DNA from: Ruegeria spongiae
GTDB lineage: Bacteria > Pseudomonadota > Alphaproteobacteria > Rhodobacterales > Rhodobacteraceae
Assembly (NCBI RefSeq): GCF_023502395.1
Contig: NZ_JAMFMB010000004.1
Coordinates: 1-64,000 of the forward strand
Direction: 5' to 3'
Length of the DNA: 64,000 nt
In this document: piece after piece, positions 55,128-63,321 of the stretch
Numbering within the stretch: position 1 is the first letter of the stretch
Layout of the letters: every line of letters begins with the position of its first letter
Notes under the pieces: generated by a model
What the model was told of the DNA's origin: nothing
Seen by the model: the letters and a program-made list of their open reading frames with translations, nothing else
Database searches by the model: none
Program-made: the position numbers and the translations under genes

Positions 55128-55863
55128 CGCCTTCCCCCTGATCCGCCCGCTTGGGCTGGACGGTCTGCTGGTCAGTTTTGCCGACACCATGTCGGAACCG
55201 GCCAACCGTGCGGCGCTCGCCTTTCGCGCGGCTCTCCTGTCGGATCTGCCCGAGGGCGTGCTCGAGACATCAACCTCGCTGACCTCGGCCTATCTCCGCT
55301 TTGATCCGCTGGTGCTGCCACATGCGGCGCTACAGTCGTGGCTGGGGCAATTGCTTGCCACGCAGGACTGGTATGCGGCCCCTTTGCCTGCCGGGCGCAG
55401 GCTCTGGCGGGTGCCCACGGTCTATGGCACCGACCTGGCACCACAACTGGAAGAAGCCGCGGCACTGGCAGGCCTGTCGCCACAGGACGCGGTAGAAAGG
55501 CTCAGCGCATCGCGGGTCCGCGTGCTGACCATCGGTTTTGCACCCGGTCAACCCTATCTCGGCTCGCTTGGGCCAGAGTTCAACATCCCCCGGCAGCAGG
55601 AGCTAACACCGATGGTGCCCGCCGGAGCGTTGATTCTGGCGATCTCGCAATTCGTGCTGTTTTCCGGCCCCGCACCCACCGGCTGGCGGCATGTGGGGCA
55701 GACGGCTTTCCGGTGTTTCCGCCCGGAACGGAAACACAGCTTTGCACTGGCTGCCGGTGACGAGATGATCTTCGAGGCGGTTTCACCCGAAGCATTTGCG
55801 GCGATCGACGATCGCGACGCGGGCAGCAATGGCGGCGCGCGGGTCGAGGCGATCCGGGCATGA
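55114..55863 (+). CDS. pxpB: 5-oxoprolinase subunit B-like protein
   Basis: A 249-residue KipI/allophanate hydrolase subunit 1 family protein: RVLTIGFAPGQPYLGSLGPEFNIPRQQELTPMVPAGALILAISQFVLFSGPAPTGWRHVGQT. The fold motifs are present but divergent; for instance the usual PAGSVGIAG stretch reads PAGALILAI. With PxpC and PxpA it forms the ATP-dependent bacterial 5-oxoprolinase; divergence leaves room for a related cyclic amide substrate. Overlaps pxpC by 4 bp. Confidence 0.85.
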   Translation: MTHADAFPLIRPLGLDGLLVSFADTMSEPANRAALAFRAALLSDLPEGVLETSTSLTSAYLRFDPLVLPHAALQSWLGQLLATQDWYAAPLPAGRRLWRVPTVYGTDLAPQLEEAAALAGLSPQDAVERLSASRVRVLTIGFAPGQPYLGSLGPEFNIPRQQELTPMVPAGALILAISQFVLFSGPAPTGWRHVGQTAFRCFRPERKHSFALAAGDEMIFEAVSPEAFAAIDDRDAGSNGGARVEAIRA

Positions 55864-56867
55864 GCCTGATCGTTCACAGCATCGGCCCGGCTTGCACGGT
55901 TCAGGATCAGGGGCGACCGGGCTATCTGGATCAAGGCCTGTCCCGTTCGGGCGCGGCCGATCTGCTGGCGCTTCACGAGGGGGCGGCGCTGCTGGGTCAG
56001 CGTCCCAGTTGCGCGGCGCTGGAAATGGCGGGGTTCGGTGGGAGCTTCGAAGCGGTGGGCGCGGTGAACATCGCGCTGACCGGTGCGCCGATGCAGGCCA
56101 GTATCGATGGCGCTCAGGTTGCGTGGAACGCCTCGCACATGTTGACGAACGGGCAGGTCCTGACCATCGGCGCCGCGCGGCAGGGTACCTATGGCTACCT
56201 GCATATCGCCGGAGGGATCGATGCGCCGCTGATGCTTGGCGCGCGCGCAACCCATCTGACCGCGAATATCGGCAGGGCGGTCACGCCCGGGGACATGCTG
56301 CCCGCCAGCGGTGGCAAGGCGGCGGGCGGCTACAAGATCGCCAGCACCGACCGATTCACCGGCGGTTCCCTGCGCGTGATTGCCAGCGCCCAGACCGGGC
56401 TGTTCAGTGCCGCAACGCTTGAGCGCCTGGAACACACAATGTTCCACCGCGGCGCGCGCGCCAACCGGATGGGCATGCAACTGGACATGGACGGCCCCGG
56501 ATTTGCCGCAGAAGGCCAGTTGAACATCCTGTCCGAGGTGATCACCCCCGGCGACATCCAGATGACCGGCAGCGGCAATCCGTTCATCCTGCTGCCCGAG
56601 TGCCAGACCACCGGCGGCTATCCCCGGATCGCCACGGTGATCCCCTGCGATCTGCCGCGCGCGGCGCAGGCCCCGGGTGGTGCGCCGCTGCGGTTGCAGT
56701 TCGTGACACTGGAGGAGGCTCTGGCATTGCAGGCCGCGTTCGAGGCCGAGCTGGCGCGGCTGCCTACCCGCCCCGAACCGCTGGTGCGCGATCCGCATGA
56801 CATCAGCGATCTTCTGTCCTACCAACTTGTCAGCGGCGTGGTGTCCGCAACCGATCAGGGAGAGTAA
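55860..56867 (+). CDS. pxpC: 5-oxoprolinase subunit C-like protein
   Basis: A 335-residue biotin-dependent carboxyltransferase/KipA family protein: GPACTVQDQGRPGYLDQGLSRSGAADLLAL at the start, ALEMAGFGGSFEAVGAVNIALTGAPM, GYLHIAGGIDAPLMLGARATH, and late ECQTTGGYPRIATVIPCDLP. Partner of PxpB. It lies 4 bases before pxpA. Confidence 0.88.
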   Translation: MSLIVHSIGPACTVQDQGRPGYLDQGLSRSGAADLLALHEGAALLGQRPSCAALEMAGFGGSFEAVGAVNIALTGAPMQASIDGAQVAWNASHMLTNGQVLTIGAARQGTYGYLHIAGGIDAPLMLGARATHLTANIGRAVTPGDMLPASGGKAAGGYKIASTDRFTGGSLRVIASAQTGLFSAATLERLEHTMFHRGARANRMGMQLDMDGPGFAAEGQLNILSEVITPGDIQMTGSGNPFILLPECQTTGGYPRIATVIPCDLPRAAQAPGGAPLRLQFVTLEEALALQAAFEAELARLPTRPEPLVRDPHDISDLLSYQLVSGVVSATDQGE

Positions 56868-56871
56868 ACGC

Positions 56872-57642
56872 ATGACCTCAGTGGATCTGAATGCCGATAT
56901 GGGCGAAAGCTTTGGCCCCTGGAAAATGGGCGATGACGCGAGTCTGCTGGACATCATCACCAGCGCCAATATCGCCTGCGGCTTTCACGCGGGCGACCCG
57001 GATGTGATGGCCAGCACCATGGCGCTGGCGGCACGAAACGGGGTTGGCATCGGGGCGCATCCCGGTTTCGGCGACCTGCAGGGGTTTGGCCGCCGTCGCA
57101 TGGTGCTGCCGCAAGACAGCCTGCGCAATCTGGTGCGCTACCAGCTCGGCGCGGCGCGCGGCATGGCGCAGGCGCTGGGGACACAGGTGCGGCATCTGAA
57201 GCTGCATGGCGCGCTCTCGAACATGGCCTGCACCGACTATGACATGGCGCGCGCCTGTTACGAGGCGGCGCTGGAGGTCGACCCCGACATCATCATCATG
57301 GTGCTCGCCGCCACCGAGATGGAGCGGGTGGTGCGTGATCTGGGCTGTCGCTGGGTGGGCGAGATCTTTGCCGACCGGGCCTATAATGATGACGGCACAC
57401 TGGTGGACCGGTCACTGCCGGGCGCGGTGATCCATGACCCTGAACTGGCGGGGCCCCGGATTCTGGAGATGGTGCGCGAAGGGGCGATCATCACCGAAAG
57501 CGGCAAGCGCATCGAGACCTCAATCGACACGATCTGCCTGCATGGCGATACGCCAACCGCCGTAGAACTCGCACGTTCGGTTCGCGGCTGCCTTACCGAT
57601 GGCGGTGTGGAGGTGACGATGTTTGCCGCGCCCGGTAGTTGA
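56872..57642 (+). CDS. pxpA: 5-oxoprolinase subunit A (LamB/YcsF family)
   Basis: A 256-residue protein with the family opening VDLNADMGESFGPWKMGDDASLLDIITSANIACGFHAGDPDVMASTMALA and GIGAHPGFGDLQGFGRRRM. With PxpB and PxpC it hydrolyses 5-oxoproline to glutamate at the cost of ATP. The order B-C-A is a common one. I use ATG 56872; a 25-codon extension inside pxpC is spurious. Confidence 0.92.
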   Translation: MTSVDLNADMGESFGPWKMGDDASLLDIITSANIACGFHAGDPDVMASTMALAARNGVGIGAHPGFGDLQGFGRRRMVLPQDSLRNLVRYQLGAARGMAQALGTQVRHLKLHGALSNMACTDYDMARACYEAALEVDPDIIIMVLAATEMERVVRDLGCRWVGEIFADRAYNDDGTLVDRSLPGAVIHDPELAGPRILEMVREGAIITESGKRIETSIDTICLHGDTPTAVELARSVRGCLTDGGVEVTMFAAPGS

Positions 57643-57677
57643 AAAAAAAGACGGCCACGTGGTGGGGCGTGGCCGTC
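57642..57677 (-). terminator. Rho-independent terminator of the dacF-like gene
   Basis: Perfect 10-bp stem GACGGCCACG/CGTGGCCGTC (57650-57659 and 57668-57677) with an 8-base loop. The eight A at 57642-57649 give a T-run on the minus strand, so it terminates the D-Ala-D-Ala carboxypeptidase gene. It overlaps the pxpA stop. Confidence 0.88.
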
Positions 57678-57706
57678 AGGTCGTCATGGTGCGGGTCTTG
57701 TTTTTG

Positions 57707-59152
57707 CTAGGAGGGCCCGATCATGAAACAGGTCACATTGCGGGCCTGAAGCCTGCGGCAAGCCAAATCGGCCTGTTCGCGGGTCATGCCCTGAAACGTC
57801 GCTTCAAATCCTTTCGAGGATTTGTTCACCTTGCGCAGCGTGCCATCCAATGTCGACATCTCGGCCAGCGCGGTGCGCAGCAACACCTTTTCGGCCTTGT
57901 AGCGGGTTGTGTAGCGACCCACATTGACGCCCCAATGATGCCCGCCCGAGGTCGAAAGCCGCGTGACCACCTCTGGCTGCGCGGCCTGAGCGCTGACACC
58001 GGGGGTCGCGTTCGCCAGCACCAGGTTCTCGGGCCGCAGGGCGGGGCGGGTGGCCGAGGAGGGCGGCGGCGTCACGGTCTTTGATCCAACATCCGCCGCC
58101 ACGATGGCCGCCGTGATGCCGGCCTGAATCCGGTCGCCATTCTGTTCGGCCGCCACCGCCACCGCATCCGCGACCACGACTGCACCCGCGCTTGGGCGAA
58201 CACGCGGCCGGAGGCTTTTCTTGGGCGCGCTCGCCAGACGGATGGTCTTGCCCTGGTTGGTATCGCCAAGACCCGAATTGCCAGCATAGGTCGGGCGGCC
58301 CGGCTTGCGGATCGGCGCGCGCGAGGGCGCGCGGCGGAAACCCATATCAAGCAGCTCGGCCACCCGTGCATTGCGCGACGCGGTGGACTGGCCGCCAAAA
58401 ACGGTGGCGATCACGCGCTCGTTGCCGCGTTTCGCCGACGCCACAAGATTGAAGCCCGCAGCGCGGGTATATCCGGTCTTGATCCCGTCGGCACCCTTAT
58501 AGGCCCCCAGCAGGCGGCGGTTGGTGTTGTTCACCGTCTTGATCCCGGCATGGGTCGATTTGCGCGAGAACAGATTGTAATATTGCGGATAGTCATAGAG
58601 CATGTGACGGCCCAGCGTGGTCATGTCACGCGCCGTTGACAGGTGCCCCTTTTCGGTCAGCCCATGGGCGTTCTTGAACGTCGTGCGCGTCATGCCCATC
58701 GCTTTGGCGGTTCGCGTCATGCGGCGCGCAAAGGCGGCCTCGGACCCGCTGATGGTGATCCCGATGGCGGTGGCCGCGTCATTGGCCGATTTCACCGCAG
58801 CCGCACGGATCAGGTAGCGAAACGCGATTTTCTGTCCCGAACGCAGGCCCAGTTTCGAAGGCGGCTCTGCCGCAGCGGCCCTGGGAATGCGCACCTGCGT
58901 GTCCAGATCGATCTCTCCATTTCGAATGGCTTCGAACGCGATGTAAAGGGTCATCATCTTGGTCAGAGACGCCGGATGCAGCCGCGTATCCGCGTTGCGT
59001 GCATGCAGAACCTCACCAGTTCTCGCATCAATCACCATCGCAGCATAAGGCGCTGCCGCGACACTGAGCGGCAACAGCACGCAGAGCCACAGAAGTGTGA
59101 GTACAATAAGGCCCCATCGGGCCGGTTTCATCCACCGAACCTGCACGATCAT
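57707..59152 (-). CDS. D-alanyl-D-alanine carboxypeptidase with SPOR domain
   Basis: A 481-residue DacF/DacA-like penicillin-binding protein. N-terminal signal (about 10-33), then the S11 catalytic domain with SxxK at S62-K65 (ASLTKMM), SxN at S122-N124 (KSANDAATAI) and KTG in GADGIKTGYTR. A basic, Ala/Pro-rich linker (about 280-400) leads to a C-terminal SPOR peptidoglycan-binding domain (about 405-481, HHWGVNVGRYTTRYKAEKVLL). It trims terminal D-Ala at septal wall. The start may be ATG 59152 or ATG 59131. Confidence 0.92.
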   Translation of the reverse strand: MIVQVRWMKPARWGLIVLTLLWLCVLLPLSVAAAPYAAMVIDARTGEVLHARNADTRLHPASLTKMMTLYIAFEAIRNGEIDLDTQVRIPRAAAAEPPSKLGLRSGQKIAFRYLIRAAAVKSANDAATAIGITISGSEAAFARRMTRTAKAMGMTRTTFKNAHGLTEKGHLSTARDMTTLGRHMLYDYPQYYNLFSRKSTHAGIKTVNNTNRRLLGAYKGADGIKTGYTRAAGFNLVASAKRGNERVIATVFGGQSTASRNARVAELLDMGFRRAPSRAPIRKPGRPTYAGNSGLGDTNQGKTIRLASAPKKSLRPRVRPSAGAVVVADAVAVAAEQNGDRIQAGITAAIVAADVGSKTVTPPPSSATRPALRPENLVLANATPGVSAQAAQPEVVTRLSTSGGHHWGVNVGRYTTRYKAEKVLLRTALAEMSTLDGTLRKVNKSSKGFEATFQGMTREQADLACRRLQARNVTCFMIGPS

Positions 59153-59367
59153 TTCTCTATCTGCCTCTGGCCGCCCGATTATTTCGAACTGGCTCTGTTT
59201 GATAATTGCGTCAACGCTAACACAGCACCGGATTGAAATAAACGGTGAGATTTAAGCGAACGCAAAAATTGGGACAAATGGGAAACCCATATCTAGTGGT
59301 CGAACCCGGCTCTTCCGCTAGGAATGCGATTGTCTAAAATTTGCTGCGCTTTCTTAATGCGCCGGGC

Positions 59368-60069
59368 TTACCCCAGCACGCGGACCAATTCCGGAAGGCC
59401 CGACAAATCAGGCAGTTCGTGGAACCTGGCCGCCTGGTCCGGCGTCTCGGCCCGTTCCAGATCCCACAGCAACGCATGCGGGACGTGAACGCCCCAGCCG
59501 CCGACCTGAATGACTGGCGCCACATCCGAGCGAATGGAATTGCCGACCATCATCGCGCGTTCCGCGCCCTCGCCGTGGCGCGCAAATAGATCGGCATACA
59601 CTTCTGCAGTCTTTTCCGATACGATCTCGACCGCATCGAAAAGATCACCCAAACCCGATTGCGCCAGCTTGCGCTCCTGATCCAGCAGATCGCCCTTGGT
59701 CACCAGCACGACCCGATGGGTATCTGCAACTGCCGCGACCGCCTCGGCGGCATGGGGGAGCAATTCGATGGGGTGGGCCAGCATCTCATGCCCCGCCTCG
59801 ATCAGTTCCCGGATCGCAGATGCAGGCACCCTGTCTTCGGTCACCTCAAGCGCGGTTTCGATCATCGACAGGACAAAGCCCTTGATACCATAACCATAGC
59901 GGCCCAGATTGCGCCGCTCGGCGGCCAGCAGCCGGTCCATCAAATGGTCGCGTTCGGCGTGATCCGCCAGCAGATCGGCGAACCGATCCTGGGTCAACTG
60001 GAAGAAGCGCTCATTGTGCCAGAGCGTGTCGTCGGCGTCGAAACCGACAAGGGTCAGGTTGCGTGACAT
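59368..60069 (-). CDS. HAD family hydrolase
   Basis: A 233-residue HAD phosphatase: motif [14 protein letters not shown], motif II VLVTKGD (Thr), motif III Lys in [14 protein letters not shown] and motif [19 protein letters not shown]. The Asp-x-Asp nucleophile pair is intact, so it should be active; the substrate is unknown. It is divergent from clpS. Confidence 0.9.
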   Translation of the reverse strand: MSRNLTLVGFDADDTLWHNERFFQLTQDRFADLLADHAERDHLMDRLLAAERRNLGRYGYGIKGFVLSMIETALEVTEDRVPASAIRELIEAGHEMLAHPIELLPHAAEAVAAVADTHRVVLVTKGDLLDQERKLAQSGLGDLFDAVEIVSEKTAEVYADLFARHGEGAERAMMVGNSIRSDVAPVIQVGGWGVHVPHALLWDLERAETPDQAARFHELPDLSGLPELVRVLG

Positions 60070-60160
60070 GCGGCTTGTGATCGCGGGCTCTTTTCGTGGG
60101 TCATGGAAAAGGTATATATCCTCCTATGTAATTCCCAAGCGAGAGCGGATTCTCTGCGCC

Positions 60161-60502
60161 ATGCAGCTTTTTCCTGTCACACTATCGAATGACCCGGACG
60201 AAGATCCGGCCCTGTCGATTCTGGTCGAAACCCGGCCAAAGACCCAACGCCCGCCGCTTTATAAGGTGTTGCTGCTGAATGACGACTATACGCCGATGGA
60301 ATTCGTGGTGCATGTGCTGGAGCGGTTTTTCGGCATGACTCATGCCGAAGCCTTCGAAGTGATGCTGACCGTTCACAAGAAAGGCGTCGCGGTTGTCGGC
60401 GTCTTCAGCCACGAGATCGCCGAAACCAAGGTGGGACAGGTCATGGATTTCGCCCGCCGCCATCAGCACCCGCTGCAATGCACCATGGAAAAAGAGGAAT
60501 GA
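60161..60502 (+). CDS. clpS: ATP-dependent Clp protease adapter ClpS
   Basis: A 113-residue ClpS adapter that delivers N-degron substrates to ClpAP. The core is [61 protein letters not shown], with the DDYTPMEFV ligand pocket. ATG 60161 gives the typical alphaproteobacterial start; a longer frame upstream is spurious. No clpA gene follows within view. Confidence 0.94.
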   Translation: MQLFPVTLSNDPDEDPALSILVETRPKTQRPPLYKVLLLNDDYTPMEFVVHVLERFFGMTHAEAFEVMLTVHKKGVAVVGVFSHEIAETKVGQVMDFARRHQHPLQCTMEKEE

Positions 60503-60577
60503 GGCGGTTGACCGCCCCGACCTCAGAGCGCAGGCTCGCCCGCACCATTCGGTGACGGCGCAGGATCACACCACGCG

Positions 60578-61558
60578 ATGTCAATACGCCTAGACCTTGC
60601 CCGCGACAGCGGCCTGACCTTGTCGGATGCGCTGTCCGTCATGCTGCCCACCCCGGCGCAGGACCTGTCCGGTTTGCCCCGGACCAGTCTGGTGGTTCAG
60701 CCATTCAAACCATTCCACGACCATTTCGCGGATCAGGGGTTCCACTGTGCTGATGCCAGCGACGCCACCTGCGATGACATCATCCTGTTTATCCCGCGCG
60801 CCAAGGCGCAGGCGCGGGCGTTGCTGCATAGGGCCTGCCAGCGGGCCAGCGGCTGGGTTGTGGTGGACGGGGCCAAGACCGATGGCATCGACAGCCTGCT
60901 GAAAGAGGTGCGCAAGCGCGTGCCGGTCGAGGGGCCGATTTCCAAGGCGCATGGCAAGATCTTCTGGTTCAGGGCCGACGCGGATTCGTTTTCGGACTGG
61001 GCGATGGCGGACACCGCGTTGCCCGACGGCTACCGAACCGTTCCGGGCGTGTTCTCGTCGGACGGGATTGATCCGGCATCCGAGCTGCTGATCGCGGCGA
61101 TGCCGGACCGCCCCGGTGCCCGACTCGCCGATCTGGGGGCCGGGTGGGGGTATCTGTCCGCGCAGCTTCTGGGTTGCGATGGCGTGCAATCGATCGATCT
61201 GGTCGAGGCCGATCACGCCGCGCTGGATTGCGCACGCCAGAACGTTTCAGACCCGCGCGCGCGCTTCCACTGGGCCGATGCCCTGACCTGGGTCGCGCCC
61301 GAGCCGCTGGATACGGTTGTCATGAACCCGCCTTTCCACACATCGCGCACCGCTGATCCCGCGCTTGGTCGCGGCTTTATCGCGGCGGCGGCCCGCGCAC
61401 TTGCGCCCAATGGCCAGCTGTGGATAGTGGCCAATCGCCATCTGCCCTATGAGGCCGCGCTGGAGACGCATTTCACCCGGTTCGAAGAACATCGCGGCGA
61501 TGGCCGGTTCAAGATATTCAACGCCTCCCGCCCGCGCCGCCGGGCCGGGGCAACCTGA
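60578..61558 (+). CDS. RsmC-like class I SAM methyltransferase
   Basis: A 326-residue methyltransferase of the RsmC/RlmG type. An N-terminal pseudo-methyltransferase half (about 1-150) precedes the catalytic half with the SAM motif LADLGAGWGYLSAQLL, acidic loop IDLVEADHAALDCARQN and the NPPFH motif (VVMNPPFHTS) typical of exocyclic-N methylation of rRNA guanine. The start lacks a strong ribosome site. It is followed by the SDR gene. Confidence 0.88.
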   Translation: MSIRLDLARDSGLTLSDALSVMLPTPAQDLSGLPRTSLVVQPFKPFHDHFADQGFHCADASDATCDDIILFIPRAKAQARALLHRACQRASGWVVVDGAKTDGIDSLLKEVRKRVPVEGPISKAHGKIFWFRADADSFSDWAMADTALPDGYRTVPGVFSSDGIDPASELLIAAMPDRPGARLADLGAGWGYLSAQLLGCDGVQSIDLVEADHAALDCARQNVSDPRARFHWADALTWVAPEPLDTVVMNPPFHTSRTADPALGRGFIAAAARALAPNGQLWIVANRHLPYEAALETHFTRFEEHRGDGRFKIFNASRPRRRAGAT

Positions 61559-61577
61559 GCAAGAGCGGGAGGAACAG

Positions 61578-62381
61578 ATGTCCTATTCCATTGCCGGAAA
61601 GACAGCCATTGTCACCGGGGCAGCCGCTGGCATCGGTTTGGCGATCGGCCGCCATTTCGCCGACAAGGGTGCCAATGTCGTGTTTGCTGACATTGATGAA
61701 AAGCGCCTTGCCTCGGAACTGGGCGAAAATGGCGAGACCGAGAACATTCGCTATTTCGCAGGCGATCTGCGCGAGCGGCTGACACTGGCCAATCTGCTGT
61801 CGGCCTCACTCGATGCGTTCGATCAGGTCGATATTCTGGTCAACGGCGCGCGGCAGGTGGTGCCGACCGATCCACTGGACATGGATGACGAATCGACCCG
61901 GACGCTGCTGAACCAGAACCTGATGCCGGCCTTGCGGCTCAGCCAGCTGGTGGCGAAGCGGATGATCAAGCAGGCTGGCGACAACGAGGACGGACGGCAG
62001 GCGGGCGCGATCATCAACCTGTCCTCGGTGGCGGCGCGGCGGACCCACCCCAACCTGCTGGCCTATTCCGTCTCGACGGCGGCGTTGGATCAGATGACCC
62101 GCTCGCTGGCAGTGGCGATGGCGCCGCACCACATCCGCGTGAACGCGATCGCGCTGGGCTCGATCATGAGCGCGTCGCTGCAGGCCGCGCTCAAGGACAA
62201 CCGCGAATACCGCCGCGATATTGAGAACCACACACCGCTTGGACGGATTGCCGCTGCCACCGAACTGGCCGAAGCGGCGCAGTTTCTCGCCTCCGAGGCG
62301 TCTGGCTTCATGACCGGTCAGATCATGACGCTGGATGGCGGACGTACCCTGCTGGACCCGGTTGAGGCACCCGCACACTAA
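61578..62381 (+). CDS. SDR family protein lacking the catalytic lysine
   Basis: A 267-residue short-chain dehydrogenase fold. The cofactor motif T13GAAAGIG20 and VNGA (88-91) are normal. The catalytic Ser lies in INLSS (149/150) and Tyr163 in LAYSVSTAAL, but the lysine four residues on (YxxxK) is Thr167. The product may be a weak or non-catalytic SDR, or use another residue. ATG 61578 follows GGGAGGAA. It lies 46 bases before hemF, so the two may be cotranscribed. Confidence 0.88.
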   Translation: MSYSIAGKTAIVTGAAAGIGLAIGRHFADKGANVVFADIDEKRLASELGENGETENIRYFAGDLRERLTLANLLSASLDAFDQVDILVNGARQVVPTDPLDMDDESTRTLLNQNLMPALRLSQLVAKRMIKQAGDNEDGRQAGAIINLSSVAARRTHPNLLAYSVSTAALDQMTRSLAVAMAPHHIRVNAIALGSIMSASLQAALKDNREYRRDIENHTPLGRIAAATELAEAAQFLASEASGFMTGQIMTLDGGRTLLDPVEAPAH

Positions 62382-62427
62382 TCGGACCCATTGATCGAGC
62401 CCACTGAGAATTGAAGAAGGACAGATC

Positions 62428-63321
62428 ATGACCCAGGCGATGGATGCCCAAAAGGCACAGGCAGCAGCCTGGTTCCGCCAGTTGCGCGACGAGATCGTCG
62501 CCGCTTTTGAAGGGCTGGAGGACAGCCACGCGTCGGGGCCACTCTCGGATGCGTCTGCGGGGCGGTTCGAGGTCAAGGAAACCCGGCGCTCCTCCGAGGA
62601 CGGCTCGGATGCGGGCGGCGGACTGATGTCGGTGATGCGCGGCGGGCGCGTGTTCGAAAAGGTCGGCGTGAACGTGTCTGAGGTCTATGGCACGTTGTCC
62701 GACCGGGCGCAGGCTGCCATGGCCGCACGCAAGGGCCTGCCGGGGATGAAGGATGATCCACGCTTCTGGGCCTCGGGGATTTCGCTGGTGGCGCATATGC
62801 AGAACCCCCATGCGCCCGCCGTGCATATGAACACGCGGATGTTCTGGACCCCGCATGCCTGGTGGTTTGGTGGCGGGTCCGACCTCAACCCCTGTATCGA
62901 ATATGACGCGGACACCGCGCATTTCCACGCCGCACAAAAGGCCCATCTGGACCCGCATGGTGCAGGCCACTACCCGCGCCTGAAAGAATGGGCGGATGAG
63001 TATTTCTACATCCCCCACCGCAAGCGTGCGCGGGGCGTGGGCGGGATATTCATGGATGACTACTGCACCGGCGACTGGGAGGCCGATTTTGCCCTGACGC
63101 AGGATATCGGCCGCGCCTTCCTACCCGCCTTTGTGCCTCTGGTCGAAAAACGGCGGGTACAGCAATGGTCAGACGCCGATAAAGAGGTGCAGTACCGGCA
63201 TCGGGGCCTCTATGCCGAATACAATCTGGTCTATGATCGGGGCACGAAATTCGGGTTGGAGACGGGCCACGATCCTGACGCGGTGCTGATGAGTCTACCG
63301 CCGATTGCAAAGTGGTACTAG
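62428..63321 (+). CDS. hemF: Oxygen-dependent coproporphyrinogen III oxidase
   Basis: A 297-residue HemF that converts coproporphyrinogen III to protoporphyrinogen IX with oxygen, in heme (and bacteriochlorophyll) synthesis. Signature stretches are VHMNTRMFWTPHAWWFGGGSDLNPC, ADEYFYIPHRKRARGVGGIFMDD, QYRHRGLYAEYNLVYDRGTKFGLETG and a final SLPPIAKW. The stop overlaps the convergent desaturase stop. Confidence 0.97.
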   Translation: MTQAMDAQKAQAAAWFRQLRDEIVAAFEGLEDSHASGPLSDASAGRFEVKETRRSSEDGSDAGGGLMSVMRGGRVFEKVGVNVSEVYGTLSDRAQAAMAARKGLPGMKDDPRFWASGISLVAHMQNPHAPAVHMNTRMFWTPHAWWFGGGSDLNPCIEYDADTAHFHAAQKAHLDPHGAGHYPRLKEWADEYFYIPHRKRARGVGGIFMDDYCTGDWEADFALTQDIGRAFLPAFVPLVEKRRVQQWSDADKEVQYRHRGLYAEYNLVYDRGTKFGLETGHDPDAVLMSLPPIAKWY

